Positions 34,652 to 44,649 are shown, counted from the first letter of the stretch. The stretch: DNA of 64,000 nt from Heloderma charlesbogerti (GCA_026122225.1 JANEZZ010000520.1:1860001-1924000); one strand, 5' to 3'. Made by a program: numbers and translations. The notes: generated by a model not told the origin, from the letters alone.

Positions 34652-35126
34652 CAGGGGTGGGGAACTTCATTTGGGTGGGGGGATTAATGACCATGCCACC
34701 CTCTGCGTACTGGATGACATCAGGGGCATAGCCATGTCCCCAGTCAAAGCACTGGCTGGAGCTCCAGCTGGCACTTAATGCAGGGCTGCTTTGGCTTCCA
34801 TGCATCTTTCCCAATGGCCAGCCACCACCTTGGCCAGAGTTGTTTCACCTGTGCCATGCCTTCTCCCATCCGAGAGGGCACTGTAAGGGTAAAGCACTTA
34901 GTGTGCTCCTCCTCCTCCCAATTGGAAGGGTGAGCCGCACACTAAGGGGAATCTCCCTGTTATCTCCAATCAATGTTTGGAGATAACAGGGATATTTCCC
35001 CCTCCAGGACCTTGGCAGCCTGCAGGGGACAGGGTTTGGTGAAGGGAGCAGAGGGGCCATGGAGGGAACCAAAGCCTCCATAGGGCAGATGGGGAACCTC
35101 CACAAGCCAGAGGTTCCCCATCCCTG
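34652..35126. mobile_element. hAT-like non-autonomous transposon with perfect 8-bp target duplication
   Basis: Inverted ends CAGGGGTGGGGAAC and GTTCCCCATCCCTG; CAATAAAA flanks both sides (34644-34651 and 35127-35134). It is 475 bp and non-coding. An internal hairpin pairs 'tccctgttatctcc' with 'ggagataacaggga' (34947-34992). Confidence 0.93.
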
Positions 35127-35139
35127 CAATAAAAGATAT

Positions 35140-36270
35140 AAAAGTCAAGCTACATGTGTATAGAAAGCCATCATTGGCTGAGATTCTCTGTAACAACATA
35201 GACAGGATTGCAGTGTGAGCCAGATCTTGAAGAAAGACCTCTCAAATAGATGCACTGGGGTCAACTTTCAGAAAACTTTGTACGTTATTCAAGACATAAA
35301 GAGGTGGAATTCACTACATGGACAACAGGTGGTAATTAGCTATTCCAATCATAATTCTGGCCTGTCTTAAAGATTTATATTCTTAAAATCCAGTTACTTA
35401 ATAGTTTGCAGGTCCCTGGTCTTATTATACAATGCGTGGGAAAACAAGTTGTTATCCATTTCACATATAACCTTTCGATTTCACCAGTCTTGCAACTGAC
35501 ATTTCTGATCTGCCTTTTCAATATTGTTCATTATGTTCACACTTTGATCCAGTCCCGGTTCTTCTGTTACCAGATACTCTCTAGTGAGCATCCAAAGTTT
35601 ACATAGAAGAAATCGTTTTCACATTGCCTTTCACAGCATAGGAGGCAGCTTTGTTGCAATTTTAACATAGAACTTGCATGAATGTCTAAGCAATAACAAC
35701 TCAGGAAAATATGAGCAGGCACAATTATCACAGTTATCCAACCAGAGCCTATTTAAACGTGTTTTTTTTTGAGAAATGGTGTGAGTGTGTGCGTTTTAAT
35801 ACAACACTTTTTGGGTTAAGCTGGCCCCTTAGGTATTTCTTCATATTCATAGTCAAAACAGGCAGGAAAATACATTACCAGGAAGAAATCTGAGGAAGCA
35901 TGAAATTTAGTTTTTCTATCAGACAAATGCTATCACTGTTTTTCCTTTACTCAAAGGAGTGAGTAGCAAACCAGCCTCCAGCAGAAAGATTAACAAAATG
36001 CCACTCCAGTGTTGTCACTGGCATCACTTTGCAAAAGTTGCAAAAGACAAAAGTTGCACTGATGGCAGATGAGGTAAGGATGTGAAAGGAAAACAACTCC
36101 AGAGGCAAATGTTTTACAGGAGGAAAGTACAGCTTCAAAGTATTGCAGTAGCACTGAAGTTTGAAATGATACCTGTCAGGAGGCAGAACAGCATAACATC
36201 CTTTTAGAAATTGTAGAAGTAACACATTACACGGCAGTGGGTCTGCAGTCCTGAACAAACTCATTTCGAA
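35140..36270. other. Region without recognisable gene
   Basis: Unique AT-rich sequence. Open frames up to 123 codons on the minus strand (35947-36318) show no family motif. Confidence 0.5.
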
Positions 36271-36335
36271 GCATGTTCCACTAGACTCAATGGGACTTGC
36301 TCTCCAGTAAACACGCATAGGATTAGAGTAAAACT
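36270..36335 (-). repeat. Short interspersed fragment ('ctcaatgggacttgc' type)
   Basis: 'actcaatgggacttgctctc' followed by 'aaacacgcataggattagag' matches the short repeat type also near 14135 and 47170. Confidence 0.4.
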
Positions 36336-36634
36336 AGCACAGTGATCTCTGGGACATCATGCTGTCTTTAGAGAAACTTACAGTGCCTTATTCAGCTATG
36401 TTTTTTCGTGCCTATTCCTAGCTATTCCATAGCAGGAATACCCTGAGGTTATCATATTATCTGTGTAGAACTGCAGCATAACCACTTTGAAGAAAGAAGT
36501 TATCACCAAGAAGCTGGAAACAATCAGAAAAGTAAAGCAGGTTTCTCTTTAAATCCCAGCTATATTACAAGTAATTCCATGTCAAATTTGTGAATATGTT
36601 GAAAATGCACAACTTCTAAAGATAAGGTGTATCA

Positions 36635-36782
36635 CAAGGATTGCCAGATGTTCTTATTTTAAAAAAATATTTTAATGGAGCAATTTATTACCATAAAGCC
36701 CCCCTTTTTTGTTTTGTAGCCAAATGCTGTGTATGGGAGCCCTTTCCTCTAATCCCAGATGTGTGGGGGCTGGTCATCCTTA
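36635..36782. mobile_element. Possible small DNA transposon (AGGATTGCCAG ends)
   Basis: Imperfect inverted ends 'aggattgccagatg' and 'ggctggtcatcct' lie about 150 bp apart. No target duplication is seen; tentative. Confidence 0.35.
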
Positions 36783-36925
36783 CCCAGTGATGATAGATCA
36801 GCATTTTGCACATGCTCAAAGGTACTCCTTTCTTTACATTTCTTCACTTTCCAAAGCTAAGTCCAGGCTCAAAAATTAGGTCTGCCCACTGCTCAATAAA
36901 ATAGCATCCACAGTTCCAGAAAGCA

Positions 36926-36965
36926 ATTTCACAAGCAATGAAAGCAGTTTCATTGCTTGTGAAAT
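36926..36965. repeat. Perfect 18-bp hairpin
   Basis: 'atttcacaagcaatgaaa' pairs perfectly with the following inverted copy across a 4-base loop (GCAG). Pairing does not continue outward. Confidence 0.9.
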
Positions 36966-37489
36966 CTTGATATTCTCGCTAACATGTTAACTATGTATCT
37001 ATGCACATGGAAAGAACAGAGGCATTCACTTGTATTTTTAAAAGTATCCACAACTAAACCTTTGCACAACAAATGCTCCTTAAACAGAATAGCAAGGTGT
37101 CTTTATGACACCAGTAACTAGCAAACCATATGCATGGCGCACACCTGCTAACAGGGGATAAGAAACTGGCATCCTTGCTTCCAGGCAGAACCTAGTAAAC
37201 AATTCTTGGGTGCTAGAGTAAGGGTCTGACCTCCAGGGCACAAGATTGTTTGTTATGGTTTTGCCTTCAGTGCTCTGCAGGAGGAAGCAGGGCTCCCTCT
37301 TTGACCAGAGCCACTGGAATAAAATGGAACATGATGGGATGGGGGGAGCTGAGGACTTGTACGAAAAGCAGAGACATTTTGCATCACTACACAGTAACCT
37401 TAGGTCTTCCTGAATTTGAAAGGGTGAGAATGAATGCAATCACTGTGTGTGGACAGCAAATATTATTTGACCTGTTTTATTGTATGTAG

Positions 37490-37572
37490 TTTTAATTTGC
37501 TTTAATTCTTGTTGTAAACCGCCTTGAGAACTTGGGAAGCACATAAATGCCTAAAACCGAATAATAACTATG
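37490..37572 (+). repeat. Retroposon 3' tail fragment
   Basis: 'gttgtaaaccgccttgagaac' followed by 'agcacataaatgcc' is the plus-strand form of the widespread squamate retroposon tail. Confidence 0.55.
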
Positions 37573-37973
37573 CAGATAAAAGAACAAAGAACCCAAATCA
37601 TAGCTGTTTACCTTGAGTCACAAAGGAAGCCCCTTCCAAAGCCTCATTTATTTTCCGCATGTCAATCCTGCTCTTTTGATTGCTAATTAACAGCTATAGT
37701 TCCCTGGTTGCCTCTCCTGAATGAAAGACGGGCCTTAGAATTATATCAGCACTGCTAACCACTGAACCATGTCAGCTGAGCTTGTATTAGCATTTGGAGG
37801 ATTCCAAGGTCTCTACACATGTTGTACTGTATAATCTCTCTGTAAAGGCACTCGAAGGAGAAATACCTATAACAGGTTGTGAAAAGAAGTACAGAAAAAG
37901 CTCAGGAAGGGATTTTCTCTTTTCATTACACCTGAACACGAAACAGACAAGGAAAAGAAATGGCCGCCTTTGG

Positions 37974-38000
37974 TGTATGTATGTATGTATGTATGTATGT
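37974..38000. repeat. (GTAT)n microsatellite at the BovB target
   Basis: About seven GTAT units directly precede the first copy of the 11-bp BovB target sequence. Confidence 0.95.
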
Positions 38001-38011
38001 ATTATATTTAT
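38001..38011. repeat. Target-site copy 1 (ATTATATTTAT), left of the BovB pair
   Basis: An exact 11-bp match to 41230-41240 and 44464-44474. It abuts the 5' end of the plus-strand BovB. Confidence 0.92.
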
Positions 38012-41000
38012 CCCCTTCATGGATCACTGCCTTGTTGTGGCGAAGGGGCTTGCGTAACTCAGTGAAGCCATAAGCTATGCCGTGCAGGGCCACCCAAGAC
38101 GGACAGGTCATGGCAGAGAGTTCTGACAAAATGTGGTCCACTGGAGAAGGAAATGGCAACCCACTCCAGTATTCTTGCCAAGAAAACCCCATGGAAAGTA
38201 TCACAAGGCTAAAAGATATGACGCCGGAAGATGAGCCCCTCAGGTCGGAAGGTGTCCAATATGCTACTGGGGAAGAGCAGAGGGTATTTCCAAGTAGCGC
38301 CAGAAAGAGTGAAGCGGCTGGGCCAAACCCGAAAGGACACTCAGCTGTGGATGTGTCTGGTGGTGAAAAGAAAATCCGATGCTGTAAAGAACAATATTGT
38401 TTAGGAACCTGGAATGTCAGATCAATGAATCAAGGTAAGCTGGAGGTGGTCAAGCATGAGATGGCAAGATTGAACATCGACATCTTGGGAATCAGCGAAC
38501 TAAAATGGACAGGCATGGGCGAATTTAATTCAGGTGACCATCATATCTACTATTGTGGGCAAGAATCCCTTAGAAGAAATGGAGTAGCACTCATAGTCAA
38601 CAAAAGGGTGGGAAAAGCAGTACTGGGGTACAATCTTAAAAATGATAGAATGATCTCAGTACGAATCCAAGGCAAACCATTCAACATCACAGTAATTCAA
38701 GTCTATGCCCCAACCACTGAGGCCGAAGAAGCTGAGGTTGATCGGTTCTATGAAGACCTACAACACCTTCTAGAACTAACACCAAAAAAAGATGTCCTCT
38801 TCATCATAGGGGATTGGAATGCTAAAGTAGGAAGTCAAGAAATCACCGGGATAACAGGCAAGCATGGCCTTGGTGTACAAAATGAAGCAGGACAAAGGCT
38901 AATAGAGTTTTGCCAAGACAACACGCTGATCATAGCAAACACTCTTTTCCAACAACACAAGAGGCGACTCTACACATGGACATCACCAGATGGTCAATAT
39001 CGAAATCAGATTGATTATGTCCTTTGCAGCCAAAGATGGAGAAGCTCCATACAGTCAGTCAAAACAAGACCTGGAGCTGACTGTGGCTCAGATCATGAGC
39101 TGCTTCTTGCAAAATTTCGGCTTAAATTGAAGAACGTCGGGAAAACCACTAAACCGTTCAGGTATGACCTAAATCATATCCCTGATGAATATACAGTGGA
39201 GGTGAGGAATAGATTTCAGGGATTAGACCTGATAGACAGAGTGCCTGAGGAACTATGGACGGAGGTCCGTAACATTGTTCAGGAGGCAGCAACGAAATCC
39301 GTCCCAAAGAAAAAGAAATGCATGAAAGCCAAGTGGCTGTCTAATGAGGCTTTACAAGTAGCTCATGAAAGAAGGGAAGCGAAAAGCAAGGGAGAAAGGG
39401 GAAGATATACCCAACTGAATGCAGAGTTCCAGAGAATAGCAAGGAGAGACAAGAAGGCCTTCTTCAATGAACAATGCAAAGAAATCGAGGAAAACAACAG
39501 AATGGGAAAGACTAGAGATCTCTTCAAGAAAATTGGAGATCTCAAGGGAACGTTTTGTGCAAAGACGGGCATGATAAAGGACAAAGAAGGCAGAGACCTA
39601 ACAGAAGCAGAGGAGATTAAGAAGAGGTGGCAAGAATACACAGAAGAACTATACAGGAAAGATCTGAATGTCCCTGATAGACATGATAGTGCGGTCACTG
39701 AACTTGAGCCGGACATCCTCGAGAGTGAAGTCAAGTGGGCCTTAGGAAGCATTAGTAACAACAAAGCTAGCGGAGATGACAGTATTCCAGCCGAGCTATT
39801 TAAAATCCTAAAAGATGATGCTGTTAAAGTGCTGCATTCAATATGCCAACAAATCTGGAACACTCAACAGTGGCCACAAGACTGGAAAAGGTCAGTTTAC
39901 ATTCCAATTCCAAAGAAGGGCAACGCCAAAGAGTGTTCAAACTACCGCACCATTGCGCTCATTTCACATGCCAGCAAGGTGATGCTCAAAATCCTACAAG
40001 CTAGGCTTCAGCAGTATGCGAACCGAGAACTACCGGAAGTACAAGCTGGGTTTAGAAGAGGCAGAGGAACTAGAGATCAAATCGCCAACATTCGCTGCAT
40101 CATGGAGAAAGCAAGAGAATTCCAGAAAAATGTCTATTTCTGCTTCATTGACTACGCTAAAGCCTTTGATTGTGTGGATCACAACAAACTGTGGCAAATT
40201 CTTAAAGTGATGGGAGTACCAGACCACCTTACCTGTCTCCTGAGAAACCTGTACGAGGGTCAAGAAGCAACAGTAAGAACCAGACATGGAACAACCGATT
40301 GGTTCAAAATTGGGAAAGGAGTACGACAAGGCTGCATATTGTCACCCTGCTTATTTAACTTATATGCAGAGTACATCATGAGAAATGCCGGGTTGGATGA
40401 ATCAGAGGTCGGAATTAAGATTGCCGGGAGAATTATCAACAACCTCCGATATGCAGACGATACCACCCTAATGGCAGAAAGCGAAGAGGATCTCAAGAGC
40501 CTCTTGTTGAGGGTGAAAGAGGAGAGTGCAAAAGCTGGTTTGAAACTCAACATTAAAAAAACGAAGATCATGGCATCTGGCCCCATCACTTCCTGGCATA
40601 TAGAAGGGGAAGAAATGGAAGCAGTGACAGATTTTACTTTCTTGGGCTCCAAGATCACCGCAGACGGTGACTGTAGCCATGAAATTAAAAGACGCTTGCT
40701 CCTCGGGAGGAAAGCTATGGCCAACCTAGACAGCATAGTAAGAAGCAGAGACATCACCTTGCCGACAAAGGTCCGTCTAATCAAAGCTATGGTTTTCCCA
40801 GTAGTAATGTATGGCTGTGAGAGCTGGACTATAAGGAAGGCTGAGCGCCAAAGAATTGATGCTTTCGAACTGTGGTGCTGGAGAAGACTCTTACGAGTCC
40901 CCTGGACTGCAAGGAGGTCAAATCAGTCCATCCTAAAGGAAATCAACCCTGAGTGCTCATTGGAAGGACAGATAATGAAGCTGAAGCTCCAATATTTTGG

Positions 41001-41229
41001 CCACCTAATGCGAAGAGAAAACTCCCTGGAAAAGACCCTGATGCTGGGAAAGACTGAAGGCAAAAGGAGAAGGGGACGGCAGAGGATGAGATGGCTAGAT
41101 AGCATCACGGATGCAATGAATATGAAGTTGAGCACGCTCCGGGAGAGAGCGCAGGACAGGAAGGCCTGGCGTGCTATGGTCCGTGGGGTCACGAAGAGTC
41201 GGACACGACTGAACGACTGAACAACAACA
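38012..41229 (+). mobile_element. Full-length BovB (RTE-clade) LINE, copy A
   Basis: A 3218-bp element starting CCCCTTCATGG and ending (ACA)n. Its 5' terminus can form a 7-bp stem (38012-38018 with 38042-38048). A 65-base leader precedes one long reading frame, and only nine bases follow the stop. ATTATATTTAT flanks both ends (38001-38011 and 41230-41240), as expected for a target duplication. BovB is known in squamates and, through horizontal transfer, in ruminants; this sequence fits the squamate setting. It appears complete. Confidence 0.96.
38077..41220 (+). CDS. BovB endonuclease-reverse transcriptase, intact 1047-residue frame
   Basis: This enzyme nicks genomic DNA and reverse-transcribes its own RNA at the nick; it can also mobilise SINEs that share its 3' end. 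An apurinic-like endonuclease occupies about residues 108-355: LGTWNVRSMN, ISELKW (metal-binding Glu), GDWNAKVG near 245, the YTWTSPDGQYRNQIDYVL block, and SDHELLLAKF near 338. The reverse transcriptase spans about 540-870: VYIPIPKKGNAKECSNYRTI, FIDYAKAFDCVDH near 690, GVRQGCILSPCLFNLY near 748, and the catalytic LRYADDTTLM with YADD at 792-795. The C-terminus has the cysteine/tryptophan-rich WCWRRLLRVPWTARRSNQSI and ends TKSRTRLND. The length suits a complete single-ORF RTE element. No stop or frameshift is present. I used the first in-frame ATG; a later start nearer the endonuclease is possible, because the N-terminal 100 residues are out of frame in copy B. Whether it is expressed is unknown. 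Confidence 0.95.
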   Translation: MPCRATQDGQVMAESSDKMWSTGEGNGNPLQYSCQENPMESITRLKDMTPEDEPLRSEGVQYATGEEQRVFPSSARKSEAAGPNPKGHSAVDVSGGEKKIRCCKEQYCLGTWNVRSMNQGKLEVVKHEMARLNIDILGISELKWTGMGEFNSGDHHIYYCGQESLRRNGVALIVNKRVGKAVLGYNLKNDRMISVRIQGKPFNITVIQVYAPTTEAEEAEVDRFYEDLQHLLELTPKKDVLFIIGDWNAKVGSQEITGITGKHGLGVQNEAGQRLIEFCQDNTLIIANTLFQQHKRRLYTWTSPDGQYRNQIDYVLCSQRWRSSIQSVKTRPGADCGSDHELLLAKFRLKLKNVGKTTKPFRYDLNHIPDEYTVEVRNRFQGLDLIDRVPEELWTEVRNIVQEAATKSVPKKKKCMKAKWLSNEALQVAHERREAKSKGERGRYTQLNAEFQRIARRDKKAFFNEQCKEIEENNRMGKTRDLFKKIGDLKGTFCAKTGMIKDKEGRDLTEAEEIKKRWQEYTEELYRKDLNVPDRHDSAVTELEPDILESEVKWALGSISNNKASGDDSIPAELFKILKDDAVKVLHSICQQIWNTQQWPQDWKRSVYIPIPKKGNAKECSNYRTIALISHASKVMLKILQARLQQYANRELPEVQAGFRRGRGTRDQIANIRCIMEKAREFQKNVYFCFIDYAKAFDCVDHNKLWQILKVMGVPDHLTCLLRNLYEGQEATVRTRHGTTDWFKIGKGVRQGCILSPCLFNLYAEYIMRNAGLDESEVGIKIAGRIINNLRYADDTTLMAESEEDLKSLLLRVKEESAKAGLKLNIKKTKIMASGPITSWHIEGEEMEAVTDFTFLGSKITADGDCSHEIKRRLLLGRKAMANLDSIVRSRDITLPTKVRLIKAMVFPVVMYGCESWTIRKAERQRIDAFELWCWRRLLRVPWTARRSNQSILKEINPECSLEGQIMKLKLQYFGHLMRRENSLEKTLMLGKTEGKRRRGRQRMRWLDSITDAMNMKLSTLRERAQDRKAWRAMVRGVTKSRTRLND

Positions 41230-41240
41230 ATTATATTTAT
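41230..41240. repeat. Target-site copy 2 (ATTATATTTAT), between the BovB copies
   Basis: The 11-bp sequence lies exactly between the ACA tail of copy A and the inverted tail (TGTTGTTGTTGTT) of copy B. It is the only spacer between the two elements. Confidence 0.92.
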
Positions 41241-44200
41241 TGTTGTTGTTGTTCAGTCATTCAGTCGTGTCCGACTCTTCGTGACCCCATGGACCATAGC
41301 ACGCCACGCCTTCCTGTCCTGCGCTCTCTCCCGGAGTGTGCTCAAGTTCATATTCATTGCATCGGTGATGCTATCTAGCCATCTCATCCTCTGCCGTCCC
41401 CTTCTCCTTTTGCCTTCAGTCTTTCCCAGCATCAGAGTCTTTTCCAGAGAGTTTTCTCTTCGCATTAGGTGGCCAAAATATTTGAGCTTCAGCTTCAGGA
41501 TCTGTCCTTCCAATGAGCACTCAGGGTTGATTTCCTTCAGTATGGACTGATTTGACCTCCTTGCAGTCCAGGGGACTCGTAAGAGTCTTCTCCAGCACCA
41601 CAGTTCAAAAGCATCAATTCTTCGGCGCTCAGCCTTCCTTATAGTCCAGCTCTCACAGCCATACATTACTACTGGGAAAACCATAGCTTTGATTAGACGG
41701 ATCTTTGTCGGCAAGGTGATGTCTCTGCTTCTGACTATGCTGTCTAGGTTGGCCATAGCTTTCCTCCCAAGGAGCAAGCGTCTTTTAATTTCATGGCTAC
41801 AGTCCCCGTCTGCGGTGATCTTGGAGCCCAAGAAAGTAAAATCTGTCACTGCTTCCATTTCTTCCCCTTCTATATGCCAGGAAGTGATGGGGCCAGATGC
41901 CATGATCTGAGTTTTTTTAATGTTGAGTTTCAAACCAGCTTTTGCACTCTCCTCTTTCACCCTCAACAAGAGGCTCTTGAGATCCTCTTTGCTTTCTGCC
42001 ATTAGGGTGGTATCGTCTGCATATCGGAGGTTGTTGATAATTCTCCCAGCAATCTTAATTCCAACCTCTGATTCATCCAACCCAGCATTTCTCATGATGT
42101 ACTCTGCATATAAGTTAAATAAGCAGGGTGACAATATGCAGCCTTGTCGTACTCCTTTCCCAATTTTGAACCAATCGGTTGTTCCATGTCTGGTTCTTAC
42201 TGTTGCTTCTTGACCCTCGAACAGGTTTCTCAGGAGACAGGTAAGGTGGTCTGGTACTCCCATCACTTTAAGAATTTGCCACAGTTTGTTGTGATCCACA
42301 CAATCAAAGGCTTTAGCGTAGTCAATGAAGCAGAAATAGACGTTTTTCTGGAATTCTCTTGCTTTCTCCATGATGCAGCGAATGTTGGCAATTTGATCTC
42401 TAGTTCCTCTGCCTCTTCGAAACCCAGCTTGTACTTCCGGTAGTTCTCGGTTCGCATACTGCTGAAGCCTAGCTTGTAGGATTTTGAGCATCACCTTGCT
42501 GGCATGTGAAATGAGCGCAATTGTGCGGTAGTTTGAACACTCTTTGGCGTTGCCCTTCTTTGGAATTGGAATGTAAACTGACCTTTTCCAGTCTTGCGGC
42601 CACTGTTGAGTGTTCCACATTTGTTGGCATATTGAATGCAGCACTTTAACAGCATCATCTTTTAGGATTTTAAATAGCTCAGCTGGAATACTGTCATCTC
42701 CACTAGCTTTGTTGTTAGTAATGCTTCCTAAGGCCCACCTGACTTCACTTTCTAGGATGTCCGGCTCAAGTTCAGTGAGCGCACTATCATGGCTATCAGG
42801 AACGTTCAGATCTTTCCTGTATAGTTCTTCTGTGTATTCTTTCCACCTCTTCTTAATCTCATCTGCTTCTGTTAGGTCCCTGCCTTCTTTGTCCTTTATC
42901 ATGCCAGTCTTTGCACAAAACGTTCCCTTGAGATCTCCGATTTTCTTGAAGAGATCTCTAGTCTTTCCCATTCTGTTGTTTTCCTCGATTTCTTTGCATT
43001 GTTCATTTAAGAAGGCCTTCTTGTCTCTCCTTGCTATTCTCTGGAACTCTGCATTCAGTTGGATATATCTTCCCCTTTCTCCCTTGCTTTTCGCTTCCCT
43101 TCTTTCCTCAGCTATTTGTAAAGCCTCATCAGACAGCCACTTGGCTTTCTTGCATTTCTTTTTCTTTGGGATGGATTTCGTTGCTGCCTCCTGAACAATG
43201 TTACGGACCTCCGTCCATAGTTCCTCAGGCACTCTGTCCATCAGGTCTAATCCCTGAAATCTATTCCTCACCTCCACTGTGTATTCATCAGGGATATGAT
43301 TTTTGTCATACCTGAATGGTTTAGTGGTTTTCCCTACATTCTTCAATTTAAGCTGAAATTTTGCAACAAGAAGCTCATGATCTGAGCCACAGTCAGCTCC
43401 AGGTCTTGTTTTTACTGACTGTATGGCGCTTCTCCATCTTTGGCTGCAAAGGACATAATCAATCTGATTTCGATATTGACCATCTGGTGATGTCCATGTG
43501 TAGAGTCGTCTCTTGTGCTGTTGGAAAAGAGTGTTTGCTATGATCAGCGTGTTCTCTTGGCAAAACTCTATTAGCCTTTGTCCTGCTTCATTCTGTACAC
43601 CAAGGCCATGCTTGCCTGTTATCCCGGTGATTTCTTGACTTCCTACTTTAGCATTCCAATCCCCTATGATGAAGAGGACATCTTTTTTTGGTGTTAGTTC
43701 TAGAAGGTGTTGTAGGTCTTCATAGAACCGATCAACCTCAGCTTCTTCGGCATCAGTGGTTGGGGCATAGACTTGAATTACTGTGATGTTGAATGGTTTG
43801 CCTTGGATTCATACTGAGATCATTCTATCGTTTTTAAGATTGTACCCCAGTACTGCTTTTCCCACCCTTTTGTTGACTATGAGTGCTACTCCATTTCTTC
43901 TAAGGGATTCTTGCCCACAATAGTAGATATGATGGTCACCTGAATTAAATTCGCCCATGCCTGTCCATTTTAGTTCGCTGATTCCCAAGATGTCGATGTT
44001 CAATCTTGCCATCTCATGTTTGACCACCTCCAACTTACCTTGATTCATTGATCTGACATTCCAGGTTCCTAAACAATATTGTTCTTTACTGCATTGGATT
44101 TTCTTTTCACCACCAGACACATCCACAGCTGAGTGTCCTTTCGGCTTTGGCCCAGCTGCTTCACTCTTTCTGGCGCTACTTGGAAATACCCTCTGCTCTT

Positions 44201-44463
44201 CCCCAGTAGTATATATTGGACACCTTCCGACCTGAGGGGCTCATCTTCCGGTGTCATCTCTTTTAGCCTTGTGTTACGTTCCATGGGGTTTTCTTGGCAG
44301 GAATACTGGAGTGGGTTGCCATTTCCTTCTCCAGTGGACCACATTTTGTCAGAACTCTCTGCCATGACCTGTCCGTCTTGGGTGGCCCTGCACGGCATAG
44401 CTTATGGCTTCACTGAGTTACACAAGCCCCTTCGCCACAACAAGGCAGTGATCCATGAAGGGG
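41241..44463 (-). mobile_element. Full-length BovB (RTE-clade) LINE, copy B, tail to tail with copy A
   Basis: On the minus strand it begins CCCCTTCATGG at 44463 and ends with an ACA tail at 41241. At 3223 bp it matches copy A from end to end. It is flanked by ATTATATTTAT at both ends (41230-41240 and 44464-44474). With copy A it forms a roughly 6.45-kb inverted repeat with an 11-bp spacer. By eye the proteins differ at about 25 of 697 residues, so the copies come from different source elements or have diverged moderately. Confidence 0.96.
41253..44398 (-). pseudogene. BovB endonuclease-reverse transcriptase, nearly intact but broken
   Basis: This is the same protein as copy A with two visible lesions. 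First, a 2-base length difference near 44212 puts the first ATG frame (44398) out of register; the main frame resumes from about 44126 (GEKKIQCSKEQYCLGTWNVRSMN). Second, an Arg codon of copy A (CGA) reads TGA near 43808, after NDRMISV, which truncates the endonuclease. Downstream, a long frame is open: from the methionine at 43346 there are 697 codons to the stop at 41253, covering the linker, the full reverse transcriptase with LRYADDTTLM, and the C-terminal WTARRSNQSI region. All catalytic palm residues are kept. Decay is limited to the N-terminal third, which suggests a young copy. Confidence 0.92.
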
Positions 44464-44474
44464 ATTATATTTAT
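44464..44474. repeat. Target-site copy 3 (ATTATATTTAT), right of the BovB pair
   Basis: The third exact copy abuts the 5' end of minus-strand BovB B. It continues into 'atcccgcccttttttcctcc', the body of an older retroposon that was evidently the insertion target. Confidence 0.92.
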
Positions 44475-44640
44475 ATCCCGCCCTTTTTTCCTCCTTAAGG
44501 AAAATAGCTGTATGTATGTATGTATATATAGACTATTAAGGCACATGATGCTTTACAAAGATACAAGAGGACAGGTCCCTACCCCAAAGGGCTTACAATC
44601 CAAATTCAACAGATGGGAGACAAAAATGGAGGAAGGGATA
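44475..44640 (-). repeat. Older retroposon interrupted by the BovB pair
   Basis: The sequence 'atcccgcccttttttcctcc' plus 'gatgctttacaaagatacaa' resembles the 3' part of common squamate retroposons read in reverse. Its AT-rich and GTAT-rich tail lies left of the BovB pair. A second GTAT run is at 44510-44524. Confidence 0.45.
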
Positions 44641-44649
44641 ATTAGGGGA

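Noticed and set aside
39363..40784. Minus-strand frames of 99-174 codons within BovB copy A
   Set aside because: Antisense shadows of the BovB coding frame; the mirrored shadows appear in copy B.
38012..44463. A single BovB with a 5' inversion (twin priming)
   Set aside because: Both arms are complete, each has its own 5' end and tail, and they differ by about 4% in protein; twin priming would give non-overlapping parts of one element.
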